A stretch of 64,000 nucleotides of DNA from Phallusia mammillata (taxonomy: Eukaryota; Chordata; Ascidiacea; Phlebobranchia; Ascidiidae): assembly GCA_003260075.1 (NCBI GenBank), contig QLIY01000037.1:66218-130217 (forward strand). Reading direction: 5' to 3'. The notes below the pieces were generated by a model. It was not told the DNA's origin. It saw only the letters and a program-made list of their open reading frames with translations, and did not search any database. Of this stretch, positions 36,822 through 48,835 are shown one piece after another. Each line of letters opens with the position of its first letter. Within the stretch, counting starts at the first letter, position 1. Both the position numbers and the translations under genes were made by a program.

Positions 36822-38372
36822 TTCTATCAGCGGCTTTAAAATGCCGAGATCAAGAAATATTCCATTCCATTGGCGTTACGTAGTTTTTACCAACTAATTA
36901 AGTTTCGAATTCCAAGCACTATAAAGTACTAAAAAAGTACAAAATTTAAAACAGCTATTGTTTTTAGTGACTTTTGGGCGCCTATTTTCAGAACATTAAT
37001 AATACTAACAAATTAATAATAATAGTATTTTTAATCTTTGTGTTCGTGAGTATGTTGTCAACGAACATTTCAAAACATTTTCAATCCCATGTTACAATTG
37101 TTGTCCAACAAAGGGACATCAAATATAAAGTTCATTGGCTACTTCTCATATGAAAGTTTTCTTCATTGGGTTTTCTGTTCATATGTTAGTTCTTTCGAAG
37201 CTAAGGGACACTTTCTTACTGTTTCTATTTCGACTTAAACATTCATCAGACCAGTAGCTTCAAAACCACTTTACAAAGCACAAAGCTATCAATGATGCAG
37301 TTCTATGAACCTTATCCGACTTCCTAACAACCGTTGATAAGCAAAACTATTTGTTTAGACCACACAGCAGGTCAAGCAATCGCACACACTTCAGTAATTC
37401 CAACACTGCGCTTTGATTAACTACTGAAGGCATCTGCTGTTGGAATTGGACTACCAGCAGGCGTGTTACGTCATCGTTAGCCTGTTAGCATGTGCTAGAG
37501 CTATTTATAAATGCAACTACGCCTGTATCTGTAGGGATGCGGACATGGCCTTACCAATTATATGAACGTAATGGGTTTGAAACGGAAACTATGGGCACAA
37601 AATATGAATGTTTTGAATTTCTTGGCTTGCCTAATATATAGCTGAATGATGAATATATAGTGAACCTATTGTTACCGTGAACCTATTTGGTATTCTTGCA
37701 TTTTCGGAATAAATCAGCACTGAAACAACTTTGCACTTTGGAACAAATTATTGTGACCACTATGCAGCAACACTCACCCAATGACAAGATGTTTGCAAGC
37801 TAAAGTACACTTGTGTAGTAGCCAGTCTTCCAACTTAACATCATCAAGCTTGTGTGGGCTACTTGGAAAACAAGAACTGCCCACCCGCTGTTAACTTATG
37901 CATACGTGGCCATGGGAACGGAAATGATTGCTACCGTGTATGACAAACGAACCCACACAAAACGACCTACATTCACACATAATCTACTTCCGTTTAGAGA
38001 AAAAATGTAGTGTATTTCCGTGTGTGAAGGTTTTGTTGCACACCTAGACATTGAGTGATATGAGAAAGGTTATTGTAGGTTCGATTTCTGTGAACCAAAA
38101 AGCCTACATTAACTCAGATTGCAGATTAAGCTCGTTTGTTTAAATTAATAACTTAATAGTTTGTAGAATAAAATTTGTACATGGCGTAAAAAATTAGGAA
38201 GCTGCGTGTTGAGAAACATAAGCAAATTCTGTGTTATTCTTATAACTGGGGCTTGAAGTATAAGTAAAAACAATAAAAAGCAAATATACGTTTACTTGCT
38301 GAATAGAAAAAAAAGGTTTTGTAACTTATTTAACAAACGTCTGATTCGTGATGCTACAACAATAGCAAAAGC
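36822..38372. promoter_or_regulatory. Divergent intergenic region, Kelch gene / ZP gene
   Basis: 1.55 kb with no supported gene lies between the start codons of two divergent genes and must hold both promoters. No specific element was recognised. Confidence 0.5.
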
Positions 38373-41300
38373 ATGGATGCCCTAAAATGCGGTTGTCTGT
38401 TACTCCTCTTTTTGTTTTGCGCAAAAGGTGGGTCAAAAAAAGTTTTCAGGAATATTTTGTGGTTTTATGTGCTGACCGATATTTCTCATGATTTTTTATT
38501 TAGAGTGCGTCGCGCAGAATTGCTCCAACTTTGCGACAGCACCATCCGATCTTACCAATGAGACTGCAATCATCGACTACATTAAACTAAATGTTACTTG
38601 CAGTACTACCGGTGTTCATGTGATGTAAGCAAATTGTTAGATTTAAATTGTTATGCTTTACTATCCGTGGATGGAAGTGTTGTTTTAAGCCATTTGGTTT
38701 ACAATATGAGATCAATATCACTTTTAAGAATTTAAGCTAGTCACGAGTATTTCAGTGAAAAGAATACATCACATAATTGTGTTGACGAGTGTCAGGCGTA
38801 AACGTTCGGTTTTGATGTCAAACTATCGACTTATATGTGGCTTGCAGCATGAGCAGATGCGCCTTGATCGAGCTCGGTTACTCCGGAAATGTTTCGCTCT
38901 TCGATTCAAGTGGAATCCACATCAAGAATTCTTCCTGTACTCCAACCGCGATTGAAAACAATACCGAAATTGAGTTCAGCTTTGGAAACTTCAGTGTTTG
39001 TTCGTCTGCATTTCAGGCAAGAGTTTTTACGAGTTTATACGCCCTTCCCCGCGTTTTTAAGTAATCTTCTTTCGCGCATAGCATTGGAGCATTTTTTGTT
39101 AAAATCTGCTATCTTTTTTTATTGCGATAACTAAGACACAAAAGAAAGGTAGATACATGTAAGTATAAATGAACAAATAATCGTCAATCAGAGGCCGGAC
39201 CACTTAAGCACTCGGCACGATTTTTTAGTGGCCGTTTCATTATTTTCAATGCGTTAACAATTCTGTTCACAGTTAATATATTTTGTGCATATTTACATTG
39301 GTACATCACAAATCGGGCACATAAAAATGTTACAATTTAATAATGGTGCGAGAGAAGAAATTTTTTATTTGTCGCAAATTGCCCTACTTACTTTAGCCTA
39401 CACCGTTAGCAAATTCCTACTTTGCATTTGCCTTCTCGAAAAGTAACTGAAGTGTTATTAGGTCAGTTTGTTTCTTTTCTAAACCAAATCGCCGAAAAGG
39501 TCTGTTGCTATGACCTTTGACCTTTCTCAGGACGACGGTTTGGAAATCACCTACACCTACGACATAAAGAATGAAGAGCATCCCGTTCCAAGTCTTATTA
39601 TTACAAGGGATTTTCTATTTTCTGTCCAGTTCACATGCGTTTTTCAATCAAGCTACAACGTCACATACGCCACGGGGATCTCTGCTGTAAAAAAGTAGGT
39701 TCATTTGCATGTAACATTAACCAACAAACTAAAAGCATACACCAATTTAATTGAAATGCATTAACTTAATCCATCAAAAGACTGAAACTGGCTATTTTTC
39801 GGGATCAAAGTATCAAAAACACTATTCGCTTTGAATAGAGTTACAATACATACAATGTTTCTAATTTGGGTCCGGTGGTCAATTTTTTATGAACAAATTG
39901 TATCCGAGGGTAAGATTACTTAATTAACAAAAAGCTCACTGAAGTGTCAAATACAGGATTCTTTTAGGAAACGTCTTGTGCCAAAATGACCTTCATACAT
40001 TTAGACCTCCTAAATTTTAGGATGATTGCCATAATGATTAACTGCATTCTAACTATTACATTTTATTTTAGAACTGTTAACGTGACAGCAGGGGCCTCAT
40101 CTGGTTCTTTTGGCGAACAGTTTTTACTCTACAATGATTCGTCGTTTGCAAGCGCATATAACGAGAGCGCAACTTCTACATTAAGTGTCGTTGTCCCTTC
40201 AAGAATTTATTTCGAGATTACTGCAACCGGTGCAGATCCTACACAGTATATATTAAGGGTAAGCATCCTTGTTTGTGAGATATTTCTAACTAACTTTTCA
40301 GGTGCTAAAACGATTATCGCACATGTTTTTAATGCTAACATCCAGTTTAAAAAAATGTCAATCTGAATAAGACAGAATGCACCGAAGACTATTTCGAATG
40401 GTAGAGCTACTAACACAAGAAATCACAGTAGAAAATGTTTGCTAAATCCCGTTAGGTGGCGTAAAGAGCACAGTTATTTAAATTAACAGTTAGACTGGGA
40501 TAGAGTTAGGGAATTTAACATGAAGAAATGTTTTTTAGGTTGATTTTATTGTTGTTATTATTATGAAACCTCAGGCCAACCCTAATAGTCCTAATTGTCA
40601 GCATACGCAAGCTGCATTTAAAATATTTGAGTGCGCCAGCTACCGGAATTTAGCAAACTTGTCTAGTGTGGGTTCTTGTGTTAGTAGCTCGTGGTAATAT
40701 TAAGCATATTAAATAAAAGAGGGTGTTCAAATTAAAACTATAAAAAGCGCTGATCTAGACACAGCTTGCGAGGAGGGGGTATATTTTGGTCAGACGTAGT
40801 ACTTGATTTTCGTACTATCGGTTTGTTTGGTACAGTGTGCGATGAAACGAACATCCCATGTGTAACCTAAATATTATATTCACTTGCAGGCAAGTGACTG
40901 TTGGCTAACTCCAACTAGTTCTTCAACGGACTCGACCAACTACTACATTATGACCAGCGGGTAAGTCTGGATCCCAAAGCCGTTTTAGCATCAGAAACTC
41001 TTAACTCTCTTTTTTGTAAAAAAAACTAGTTTTATTGTAACTCTGTGTCATGCACAAACAAGTCAACCACAGTGACATGTTTTTGGCTCGAATACTCCTT
41101 GGCCACTTTCGCGAACAAAACCTAAACCTGGGGTTTGTTTAACGAACTAAAAAGAACTTGTGAACAGTAAATGTTAGTATATGCTGCAATAATGTGAAGC
41201 AGTTTGGACCAAAAAAAATTCAAAAATGGTGAGTTTACCCCTTGGTGTAAAATTCACCCACGATTGAAAACCTGTTGTTTATACTAACCTTCTTCTTCTT

Positions 41301-42817
41301 TCCTAAACGTAAAAGTCTACTTTGAAAATGCAACTTCATCGGCCTACCAGAAAGTAATACTCTGTTATTCAGGTGTGAAGTTGCTGATGCTACTTACTCG
41401 GACGCCAATATAATTTACTTGAACAACAATTCTACTTCGATGAGGATGGGATTTCGTTCATTCGTGTGGAGTACAGGACAAACGAGTCTCCATATTCATT
41501 GCGACTACAAGCTGTGCGATTTCGTGGCCAACGCTACTTGCAGTACTTCAGTAAGTCAGGGGTGTGTAACCTAAAGTGCCTGAAGGCCAAATGCGACCTA
41601 TTGAATTAAAGTACGGCCCGCGAATCCCGCTAAACTATTTTAGCACCTGAATTTAAAAAATAGCGAGTGAATTCATTTCTTACTCTGTTTCTAAGCACCT
41701 ATTGAAATCCTTGATTTGATTTGTTATATTTTACCACCGAACAACGCGGCCTACAACACTTAACTGGTCAACTTGGGCTACGTAAAAGTGCGCTCGTCTG
41801 TTTCAAATGAAAGTTCTATGTAGGCTGGACTGTATAAAGAACCACAATATTTGTGCATACTGCAAGTGACCGTCGTTTGCTCTTCCTTAATTGATTGTCA
41901 AAACATAACGCTTAAAGTCAAATACCACAGTGACACAATTGCACTAAACCAATCATCAAACCAGAAACCGCTGTAAGCGTCTATTAACCGCAAGAAGTGA
42001 GGGTCCATAGTTAATAGGGTTGAATCCTCTGCTGCTGCCATGCGTGTATGTGGTAAGTTAACAGCAACATGCCGAAACAGAGAGAATATTTTACATTTCT
42101 AGCCCACTTGTTCCGGAAAAAGACGTCGACGAGATTTGATGTCTAGAAACAATGACCAGAGTGGTGGAAGAGTTGTGACGTATGGACCAATCAGAGTTGT
42201 AGCTCCGCCCACTGCATGTGACGTAGTAAGTGTGTTGGAAGATACTATTACGACAAAGGGTATTGCTGACATTTCAGTGATACTTCTACTTTTAGATACC
42301 ACGTTCAAGCTCAGTTTATTGTGACAGATATTTGTATCATTTTTTTATTTTTCTGTAGCAAAACGGTGGTTGTGCGTACCGTTGTGTTCCGTGGTCAGAA
42401 AATCAAGTGATTTGTGTATGTCCCGATGGCTACAAGCTTAATTCAGATGGGCGGACTTGTAGACGTAAGTTGTCAAAAGCAGGCAAATTGCATTAACGAT
42501 TTTTGTTTTGTAACGTGTTTGCCTTTGGGTTCTTTGGTTCCAAAGGTTCCCAAACCAAGTTTTTATGCCACAAGTCGTCTCAATGTTTTACAGATTTGAG
42601 CAAACTCGGCATTGACCTCAATCCACCATCACAACCACGAGGAAATACTAGATTTACTGTGTTAGGAGTCGAAGTTACCGATCTGGAAATTGTAACCTAC
42701 ACCACACTCGCCCTATCGACCGTCCTGCTTTTGGCTATACTTCTGGGCATGGCAAGGTCCCGTTATTGCAAACGCAAAGCAGACAAGATTAATTACGTGT
42801 ATTCCCCAGACTATTAG
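38373..42817 (+). CDS. ZP-domain transmembrane protein with EGF module
   Basis: Ten exons give 465 residues: 38373-38427, 38504-38624, 38848-39016, 39531-39694, 40072-40258, 40890-40960, 41373-41550, 42103-42225, 42359-42464 and 42594-42817. Residues 1-18 are a hydrophobic signal peptide. Residues about 20-320 match a ZP domain in cysteine spacing and in DCWLTP (from residue 235), the counterpart of the CWATP motif of ZP-C. A furin-type site KRRRR is at 321-325. Six cysteines at 354, 361, 365, 375, 377 and 390 form an EGF-like module (NGGCAYRC, CVCPDGYKLNSDGRTC). A single membrane helix follows at about 425-445, with a 20-residue basic tail. ZP proteins polymerise outside the cell after cleavage and shedding from the membrane. 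Many N-glycosylation sequons are present. Intron 3 uses a GC donor (CAG/gcaaga). No orthologue name is assigned. Confidence 0.85.
41557..41640. mobile_element. hAT-like MITE end (partial)
   Basis: CAGGGGTGTGTAACCTAAAG followed by a GGCCAAATGCGACC and a CGGCCCGCG phrase resembles the ends of the element at 46770-46920. It starts 7 nt after the donor of ZP-gene exon 7. The right end was not found. Confidence 0.5.
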
Positions 42818-42967
42818 GATTGGTGCAATTTTGAATGTATTTTTGAAATATTCTGAGTTATCAAAGCACATTTATTGTAAATAACATAAGCACCAAGTCA
42901 CTTAGGGTTTATAAAAACTTGGAATTGGGAAAACATCACGGTGTTTTTTTTGCTTTTGCTCGCAAAA

Positions 42968-42973
42968 AATAAA
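42968..42973 (+). terminator. Poly(A) signal AATAAA, ZP gene
   Basis: AATAAA lies 151 nt after the ZP-gene stop codon and about 415 nt before the PET117 start. Confidence 0.6.
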
Positions 42974-43387
42974 TTGTACATAAACTTATATAGTCCATTT
43001 GTAACTTTCGTTCGTTCGTTTGTTTGCAAAATATTCGTCCACACTATACGGGGATTCCCCAATATGAAAAGTACAAAATTACACGACCGTCAGCAGATTC
43101 ATGTGCAGCTGAAATACAAACTAAATACATGTTTGAAACAAAGTATATGCGAAATCGCTTTAATGTTGCAAAATCGCTCTTGCCTTTGTGGTTACACCTT
43201 TGAAATACATTTTTCTGCAACAAGAGAAAAGTTTTGATTGGCGAAAGTCGTAATTCTGACGTTAGTTGCCTTGTAATTTGTGACATGCCAGTTTTAATTG
43301 GTGGTAACGTTTTGAACATTGTCAGTTTGTCAAATATACTCGAAAGTTGTGGTTCTAACGGTATTTTGTTGAAGCTGAGTGTTGTAT

Positions 43388-43831
43388 ATGTCGACCGCTG
43401 CTAAAGCTACACTTGTGGGATCCATTGTATTCGCAATTTCAACAATCACCTACGTTCATTGGGACCAAAACAGTTCAAAACAGGTGCGGCCATAGAGTAT
43501 TTGACATACGATTGCTTTGTGGTAAATAGGCTGTGGTATAATATAAGAAACTTTAAATAATTTCCAGTGTATTTAATGATCAGAAGTGTGCTATGCCGAA
43601 CAATAGGGTTTCAACTTTCAATAGGACCTTGCTGCTTGTCTGCAACATTTGTGTAAACTTGGTTTTATAAAAAAATTAAAGTTGAAGTTTTGATTTGTTT
43701 AGCGCATGAAGGAGGGTGTTCTGCGGGATATTGAACGTCAAAAAGAAAGCAAAGCAAGGATTGAAGAAAACAGAAAAAGGCTGGAAGAAGAAAAAAAACT
43801 TACTGAAGCGTTAATGCAGCAAAGAAAATGA
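43388..43831 (+). CDS. PET117: PET117-like cytochrome c oxidase assembly factor
   Basis: Two exons (43388-43483 and 43703-43831) encode 74 residues, against 81 in human. Residues 6-22 form a hydrophobic, non-cleaved N-terminal segment, followed by WDQ and then the family core RMKEGVLRDIERQ, and a charged coiled coil. PET117 acts in the mitochondrial matrix with COX15 (heme a synthase) during complex IV assembly. The stop codon TGA (43829-43831) overlaps the ATG of MTFMT (43828-43830) as ATGA. The next gene also serves mitochondria, so the two probably form one transcription unit. The protein is short, but the conserved core and the length make the assignment good. Confidence 0.85.
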
Positions 43832-45907
43832 CAACAGTTTTTAAAGCTTTTAAACACACCAAATTATTCAAACACTGTATTTCCAACCATCTATACAAAT
43901 CAACTGCTGCCATTCCTAACCCACCATACAAAGTTCTCTTTTTTGGGAGTGACAAGTTTGCATTGGTTTGCTTGCAAAAGTTGTACAAGAATCTCTTAAG
44001 TCCAGAGCATCCGATTGTTTCCAGACTGGAGGTTAGTTAATAAGTGATTATTGTCCAGTCTGCAGAACATGGCAGTTCCAGACAAGATGGCGCGTACACT
44101 ACCCTTTAGTCCACGTGCAAGACTAATTTTAGCAGGCACAAAGCAAGCAATAAAGGTCAAGGCAGGACAATTAAATGTATTAGGTGCAATATTTTTGCGC
44201 GCAACCCCAAAAAATTGGCGTGCAAACAAATTTTTCTCAAAAAAAAAAAATTACGAGTGCAGCTGCCATACTCTGCAGACTGGGTAATTGTGGCACCTGA
44301 TTGGTCAAATGCCGTAAAAATAAAGAGAAAATGAAACAAAATCTGGTCACTGTAAAAAAAACTGTTGAACGTAACAAGTAAAGTATCAGTTCATCTTTTT
44401 AATATTTGGATTGGAAATGTGACAGATTGTTTAAACAAATTTGTATATTTTATACTTTTCTAGAAAGCATTTTATGTTGGCTAATTATTTTTGCATAGTT
44501 TTTTGCAAAAACTTGTTAAAACGTTTTTTTGGAGTAAAGATACTCTGAATGATAACTCATTTATAATTTTTGAATTATTGACCAGTGTATTTGCAGTACA
44601 ATGTAATCACTAGATGTGTCATATGTAATGGTAAACCTGCTTTCAAACTGAAGTATAAGATTGGTGAATTTACATGTTACAATATAAGCAGTATGGTCCT
44701 AAATTCCTAATGTATGTTTTAAGGTTGTGTACCTGCCTCAGTCCAAAGGACAAGAATTAGCTGTACAAAAATTTGCACAAAAAGCAAAATTACCCATCCA
44801 CGAATGGAAACAAATACAAAATGTGGAGGAGTTCGATGTTGGAGTTGTTGTATCATTTGGAAAACTAATTCCTCGGTCTTTGATAAAGAGTTTTCCTTGT
44901 AAAATGATAAATGTGCATGGGAGTCTTTTGCCAGCATTGCGAGGTGCTGCACCCATTGCTAGGGCAATTGAGGCTGGCCATAAAGAAACTGGAGTGACAG
45001 TTATTCAGGTATATAACTTATTACCCTGATGCTTTGTTAAAGAAAATTATGCTGCACAGTTATATGCCCGAAAATGTTGGAAAGTACAACTTTTGGAAAA
45101 ATAATTTGATAACTCTGTCAATCTTTTTCACTTTCAATTTGCAAACACACAACAAATAGGTAAAACAGCAAGCCCCACGCCGATTTTCAAGTGTTTGCTT
45201 GTTACACTTTTGAAAAGCTATACCAATGTGAAGAGTTTAGTGTAACATTCGGGGCAAATGGCATATGTGTAACCCTTTTTTCGTTTGTTGATTGTTTGCA
45301 GATTAAACCTTCTCATTTCGATCATGGAAAAGTTTTAGCACAAAGCAAACCTGTGACCATTAGCGACCAGACCTTCGCCTTTGAAACATATGAGAAACTG
45401 GCTACTATTGGAGCAGAACTTTGTATTGAGGTACTCACTGATCTTCCATCAAAACTAGCCAATGCAAGAGAGCAGGACCAATCTGGTGTTACTCAGGCAC
45501 CTCGTTTAACATTAAATGATACATTGATTAATTTTCAAACAATGACTTCTACTGATATTTGGAACAAATATCGGGCATTTGGTGACCAGAAATATTTTTT
45601 ATTGCGCTGCATGTTTCAAGAACAAATGGTAAAACTTGCGGAAATCAAGCAATGTAGTGAAAGCCAAGCACGGGTGGTTGCTGAAGATGCCTTACCAGGT
45701 CAAGTGTTTTTTCATGTGCCCACCAAAACACTTATTACCAAATGCAAGTCTGGATACATTGGGTGTACGAAACTTATTATACAAAGCAAGGTGATACTAG
45801 CACAGGACTTTAAAAATGGCTACCTGCAAAGAGAGCTAAAAAAAGGAAAAACTGTATTTTTTACAGCATGTGAACCTATAAAAACTACTGCGAAACAAAC
45901 TTCTTAA
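43828..45907 (+). CDS. MTFMT: Mitochondrial methionyl-tRNA formyltransferase
   Basis: Three exons (43828-44031, 44724-45008, 45302-45907) give 364 residues. The first 33 residues are basic and lack acidic residues (KAFKHTKLFKHCISNHLYKS), as expected of a matrix-targeting peptide. The catalytic domain follows: YKVLFFGSDKFAL, DVGVVVSFGKLIP, INVHGSLLPALRGAAPI and FDHGKVLAQ. Asn131, His133 and Asp170 occupy the catalytic positions known from bacterial Fmt. The C-terminal tRNA-binding domain ends in ILAQDFKNGYL. The enzyme formylates Met-tRNA for mitochondrial translation initiation. The frame is closed by TGA at 43804-43806 just upstream, and 43828 is the only ATG before the conserved domain that leaves a targeting peptide. 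It therefore starts inside the PET117 stop codon. Poly(A) signal AATAAA is at 45925-45930. Confidence 0.93.
44055..44283. mobile_element. hAT-like MITE in MTFMT intron 1
   Basis: Ends CCAGTCTGCAGAACATGGCA and GCCATACTCTGCAGACTGG are inverted repeats. Flanking octamers ATTATTGT and GTAATTGT match at six of eight positions. The interior is non-coding. Confidence 0.72.
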
Positions 45908-45921
45908 ATACAAGAGAAACA

Positions 45922-45930
45922 TTTAATAAA
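45922..45930. terminator. Overlapping bidirectional poly(A) signals (MTFMT / DRC5)
   Basis: TTTAATAAA contains AATAAA on the plus strand (45925-45930, MTFMT) and ATTAAA on the minus strand (45922-45927, DRC5). The two stop codons are only 69 bp apart, so one 9-nt stretch probably serves both convergent genes. Confidence 0.6.
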
Positions 45931-45976
45931 ACCCACACAATTTTGGTTAAAATCTGGTGCCAATTTGGAAAAATAA

Positions 45977-48835
45977 TTATCTCAGATTGTTTGCTGAATT
46001 CATAGCCTCTTTTGCTTCTCTTGCTTTGTCTTGATTTGCTTTAAGGACTTGGTTGATGCAATATTCGCTCTCTTGTCCAGCCTCAGTCAACCGAAGGTCA
46101 AGTTTAATGACCGTCTTGTTCACTTCCATGCCTTCTTGCAGTTGTTTGCCTCCATCCTGTCAACAAATGGTCTTGGTTGAAAAAAAATGAACTATTTCAG
46201 GCCTATATATGTATGTTTTATTGCAAAGTACAAGGTAAAGGTTTATAGTCAGTAACATGATTTCTATACCACTGCTTGTTGAAATAGACTACATTTAACT
46301 GTCTTCTGATAACTAAAAATTCAAAAATGTAGACAAATTCAATGAACACAGTTGTATGAAATTTTTACACCGGTTTGTACTATTTATCTTAACTAGGCTG
46401 AAAAAACCGTTTATCTGAAAAATAAACTTACAGTTCCAATTCTGTTCCCAGAAATATTAATAGAGGTGAGACTGGTGTTAGTTTGCAGAACTTGTGACAG
46501 TACAGTGGCTGTGGGTTCGGTCATGTCATTCCCGGAGACATTGATACTCTTAAGGGAGTTGTTTTTGAGCAAGGCATTCATGATGGCTTGTCCACCCTCA
46601 TCTCCAAGCCTAAAAAAAGTAGTTGTCGGGTAAATAAAAACAAAAAAGTATCTTCAGCTTGGTGACTGAAAACACAGTGGCAACAATGCAGTAAACAATC
46701 GCTATACTCAAAGCAATTGTAAAATGTTCAAATGTTATGGAGCACAAATCATCTGCTGACAGACTAAGTCAGGGGTGGGCCACCTTTGTCACTGTGGGGC
46801 CAAATACAATTGCAAGGATTAGATCACGGGCCGCACCTTTATATAACACAAGGTGATTTTACTTCATTGCATACCAAAAATGGACGCATGTGGCCCGCGG
46901 GCCGCAGGTTACCACCCCTGGGCTAAGTCTACAAAATTGCAAGTTCCACAATTCATTAAAGTTTAGAAACACTACTTTAGAGTACTATAATATGCACATT
47001 TTGATTATTAAGTTTCGGCAACTTGTCAAGTTTTTCTACTGTTTTGTTTGTCTCACCTGTTCAGTCTCAAGTTGAGCTCTTTAAGGTGGGTGTTTTTAGT
47101 TAAAGCATAGGCAATGGCTTTTGTCCCATCTCCCCTGATGATGTTGCCAGTCAGTGTCACCCTTCGCAAATTGGGACACCTGGACATATATTTATTGTTA
47201 ACAGCAGATAATAATACAAATCTAGACATTTTATGTTAATTTATGAAAACAACTCACTATTTCACAAAAAAATATGTAACTACAATTTACACATGAACAT
47301 AACAAAGTAAAGTCAGTAGAAGTTGGTGGGAGCTACTTAAACAGTAGATATTTGGTTTATCACATGGTGTGAATGCCCTGAACTATATTAAACCATTGCA
47401 GCATATGTATGGGATCTAACAATAGATCATTTACCACATCTTTTAATTTGAAAACAAAAATGGTTTCACTTTGACAGAACTTTTTGTTTTAACTCACAAC
47501 ATTGTTTTAGCTCATAAACAACATTAAACAGTGTTCAACAAAGGACATTTTTCATCTCATTTATACCTATATATTTGAATGTAAAGAAAATATGTAACAA
47601 AACAATCACCTGTTATTTATCAGCTTTGCCACTGCTCTGGCCCCTCTGTCTCCGATACAGTTTTGGGATAGATCAACATCAGTTAAAGATGGGTGATCAA
47701 GAAAGTGGCTAATCAGTACTCGAACCTTTGCATCGTCAACCTTACTTTGATGAATACAAATGCTCTTTAATTGCTTGCAGCTCTTGATGCTTTTCGCAAG
47801 AAGCAAGCAATCCCTCTGAGTGAACTGAAAAAGATTCCATTCAAAGTTCATGCCACAGTCATTCACTCCATACATGACTTTAAGCTCTTCCAGGTGAGGC
47901 ATCTTTTCCAGAACAGCACCGAATTCAAAATGGTCCATGGAGGGTGCTTCTGATCCAGTATCACTAAACACATCACTGGCGGCATCATCAGTCTTGGTTG
48001 TATCCTTGACAGGTGGTAAAAGTTGACGGATATTTAATCGTCGTACATAGCGCGATGCCAATGGGATTGCTTTGTCAATAACTTCATCACTTGTCTGCTC
48101 CGGTACAAACGTTTCTATGAGACCTTCTAGATATTTTTCAAAGAACATTCTTTTCCAGCTTCCTCCGTATGTTGAAACGTCACACACTTGATATTTTCCT
48201 TTACAGCATCGCTTCCAATACCCTTCATCATCTACAAGGTGTGCAGTCACTTCCAAAGGAATGTTGGTGTCAATTTTATCCAAGACTTTTATTTTGTCTT
48301 TTGAGTGCAGTCCTTTGAGAACTGGATGTTCTGTTTAAGGAATTTATGGTAAATAATATAAATAGCACTATAATTTTTATGAAAACTGAAACAAAAATGT
48401 TATTTTTTATGTAGCATATAAATCATTTTGCCTAAGGCCTATACTGAATATAATAAAAAAGTCGTGATCCAATATTAAAAGCTGAAATGCGATTTACATG
48501 CTATGTACTAATTAACATTTTTGTTTCAGTTTCTTAAACGTTTTTAGTACATTTTATATTATTTAAATATCAACCATGCAGTTTGAAAAATTATTTTGTT
48601 TGTAGATTTTGAGGGGTGCACTTATTTAAATGTGTATTAATTGGTTTTACTGTTTACCTTTAAAGTTTGCAACAATGTGATTAATGGCGAGGTCTTTCAT
48701 CAACGGCACTGTAGCAAGTGACCAGTCGGGGTCTTCGGCAATAATTCTTCTTAGAGTTTTGGGGTCTTGTTTGACACCTGCTGATGGACCAATCGCCTTT
48801 TTTACTAAGCTTGACCGAATATCTGTCACCACCAT
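45977..48835 (-). CDS. DRC5: Dynein regulatory complex subunit 5 (TCTE1), leucine-rich repeat protein
   Basis: Five exons on the minus strand (48835-48658, 48330-47610, 47179-47057, 46609-46432, 46156-45977) give 459 residues; human TCTE1 has about 501. The N-terminal region carries RRIIAEDPDWSLATVPL and GGSWKRMFFEKYLE. The middle has DCGMNFEWNLFQFTQRDCL. The C-terminal half is ribonuclease-inhibitor-type LRRs (DLSQNCIGDRGARAVAKL, ELNLRLNRLGDEGGQAIM, SINISGNRIGT, DGGKQLQEGM). These blocks are diagnostic of TCTE1 among LRR proteins. DRC5 is part of the nexin-dynein regulatory complex on the axonemal doublet and is needed for flagellar motility. The human N-terminal extension is largely absent here. 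A perfect X-box lies 123 bp upstream of the start, consistent with RFX control of ciliary genes. Confidence 0.93.
46770..46920. mobile_element. hAT-like MITE with 8-bp target duplication
   Basis: Left end CAGGGGTGGGCCACCTTTGT and right end GCAGGTTACCACCCCTG are inverted repeats. Flanks GACTAAGT (46762-46769) and GGCTAAGT (46921-46928) differ at one base. It is 151 bp with GGCCCGCGGGCC near the right end, in DRC5 intron 3. Confidence 0.87.
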
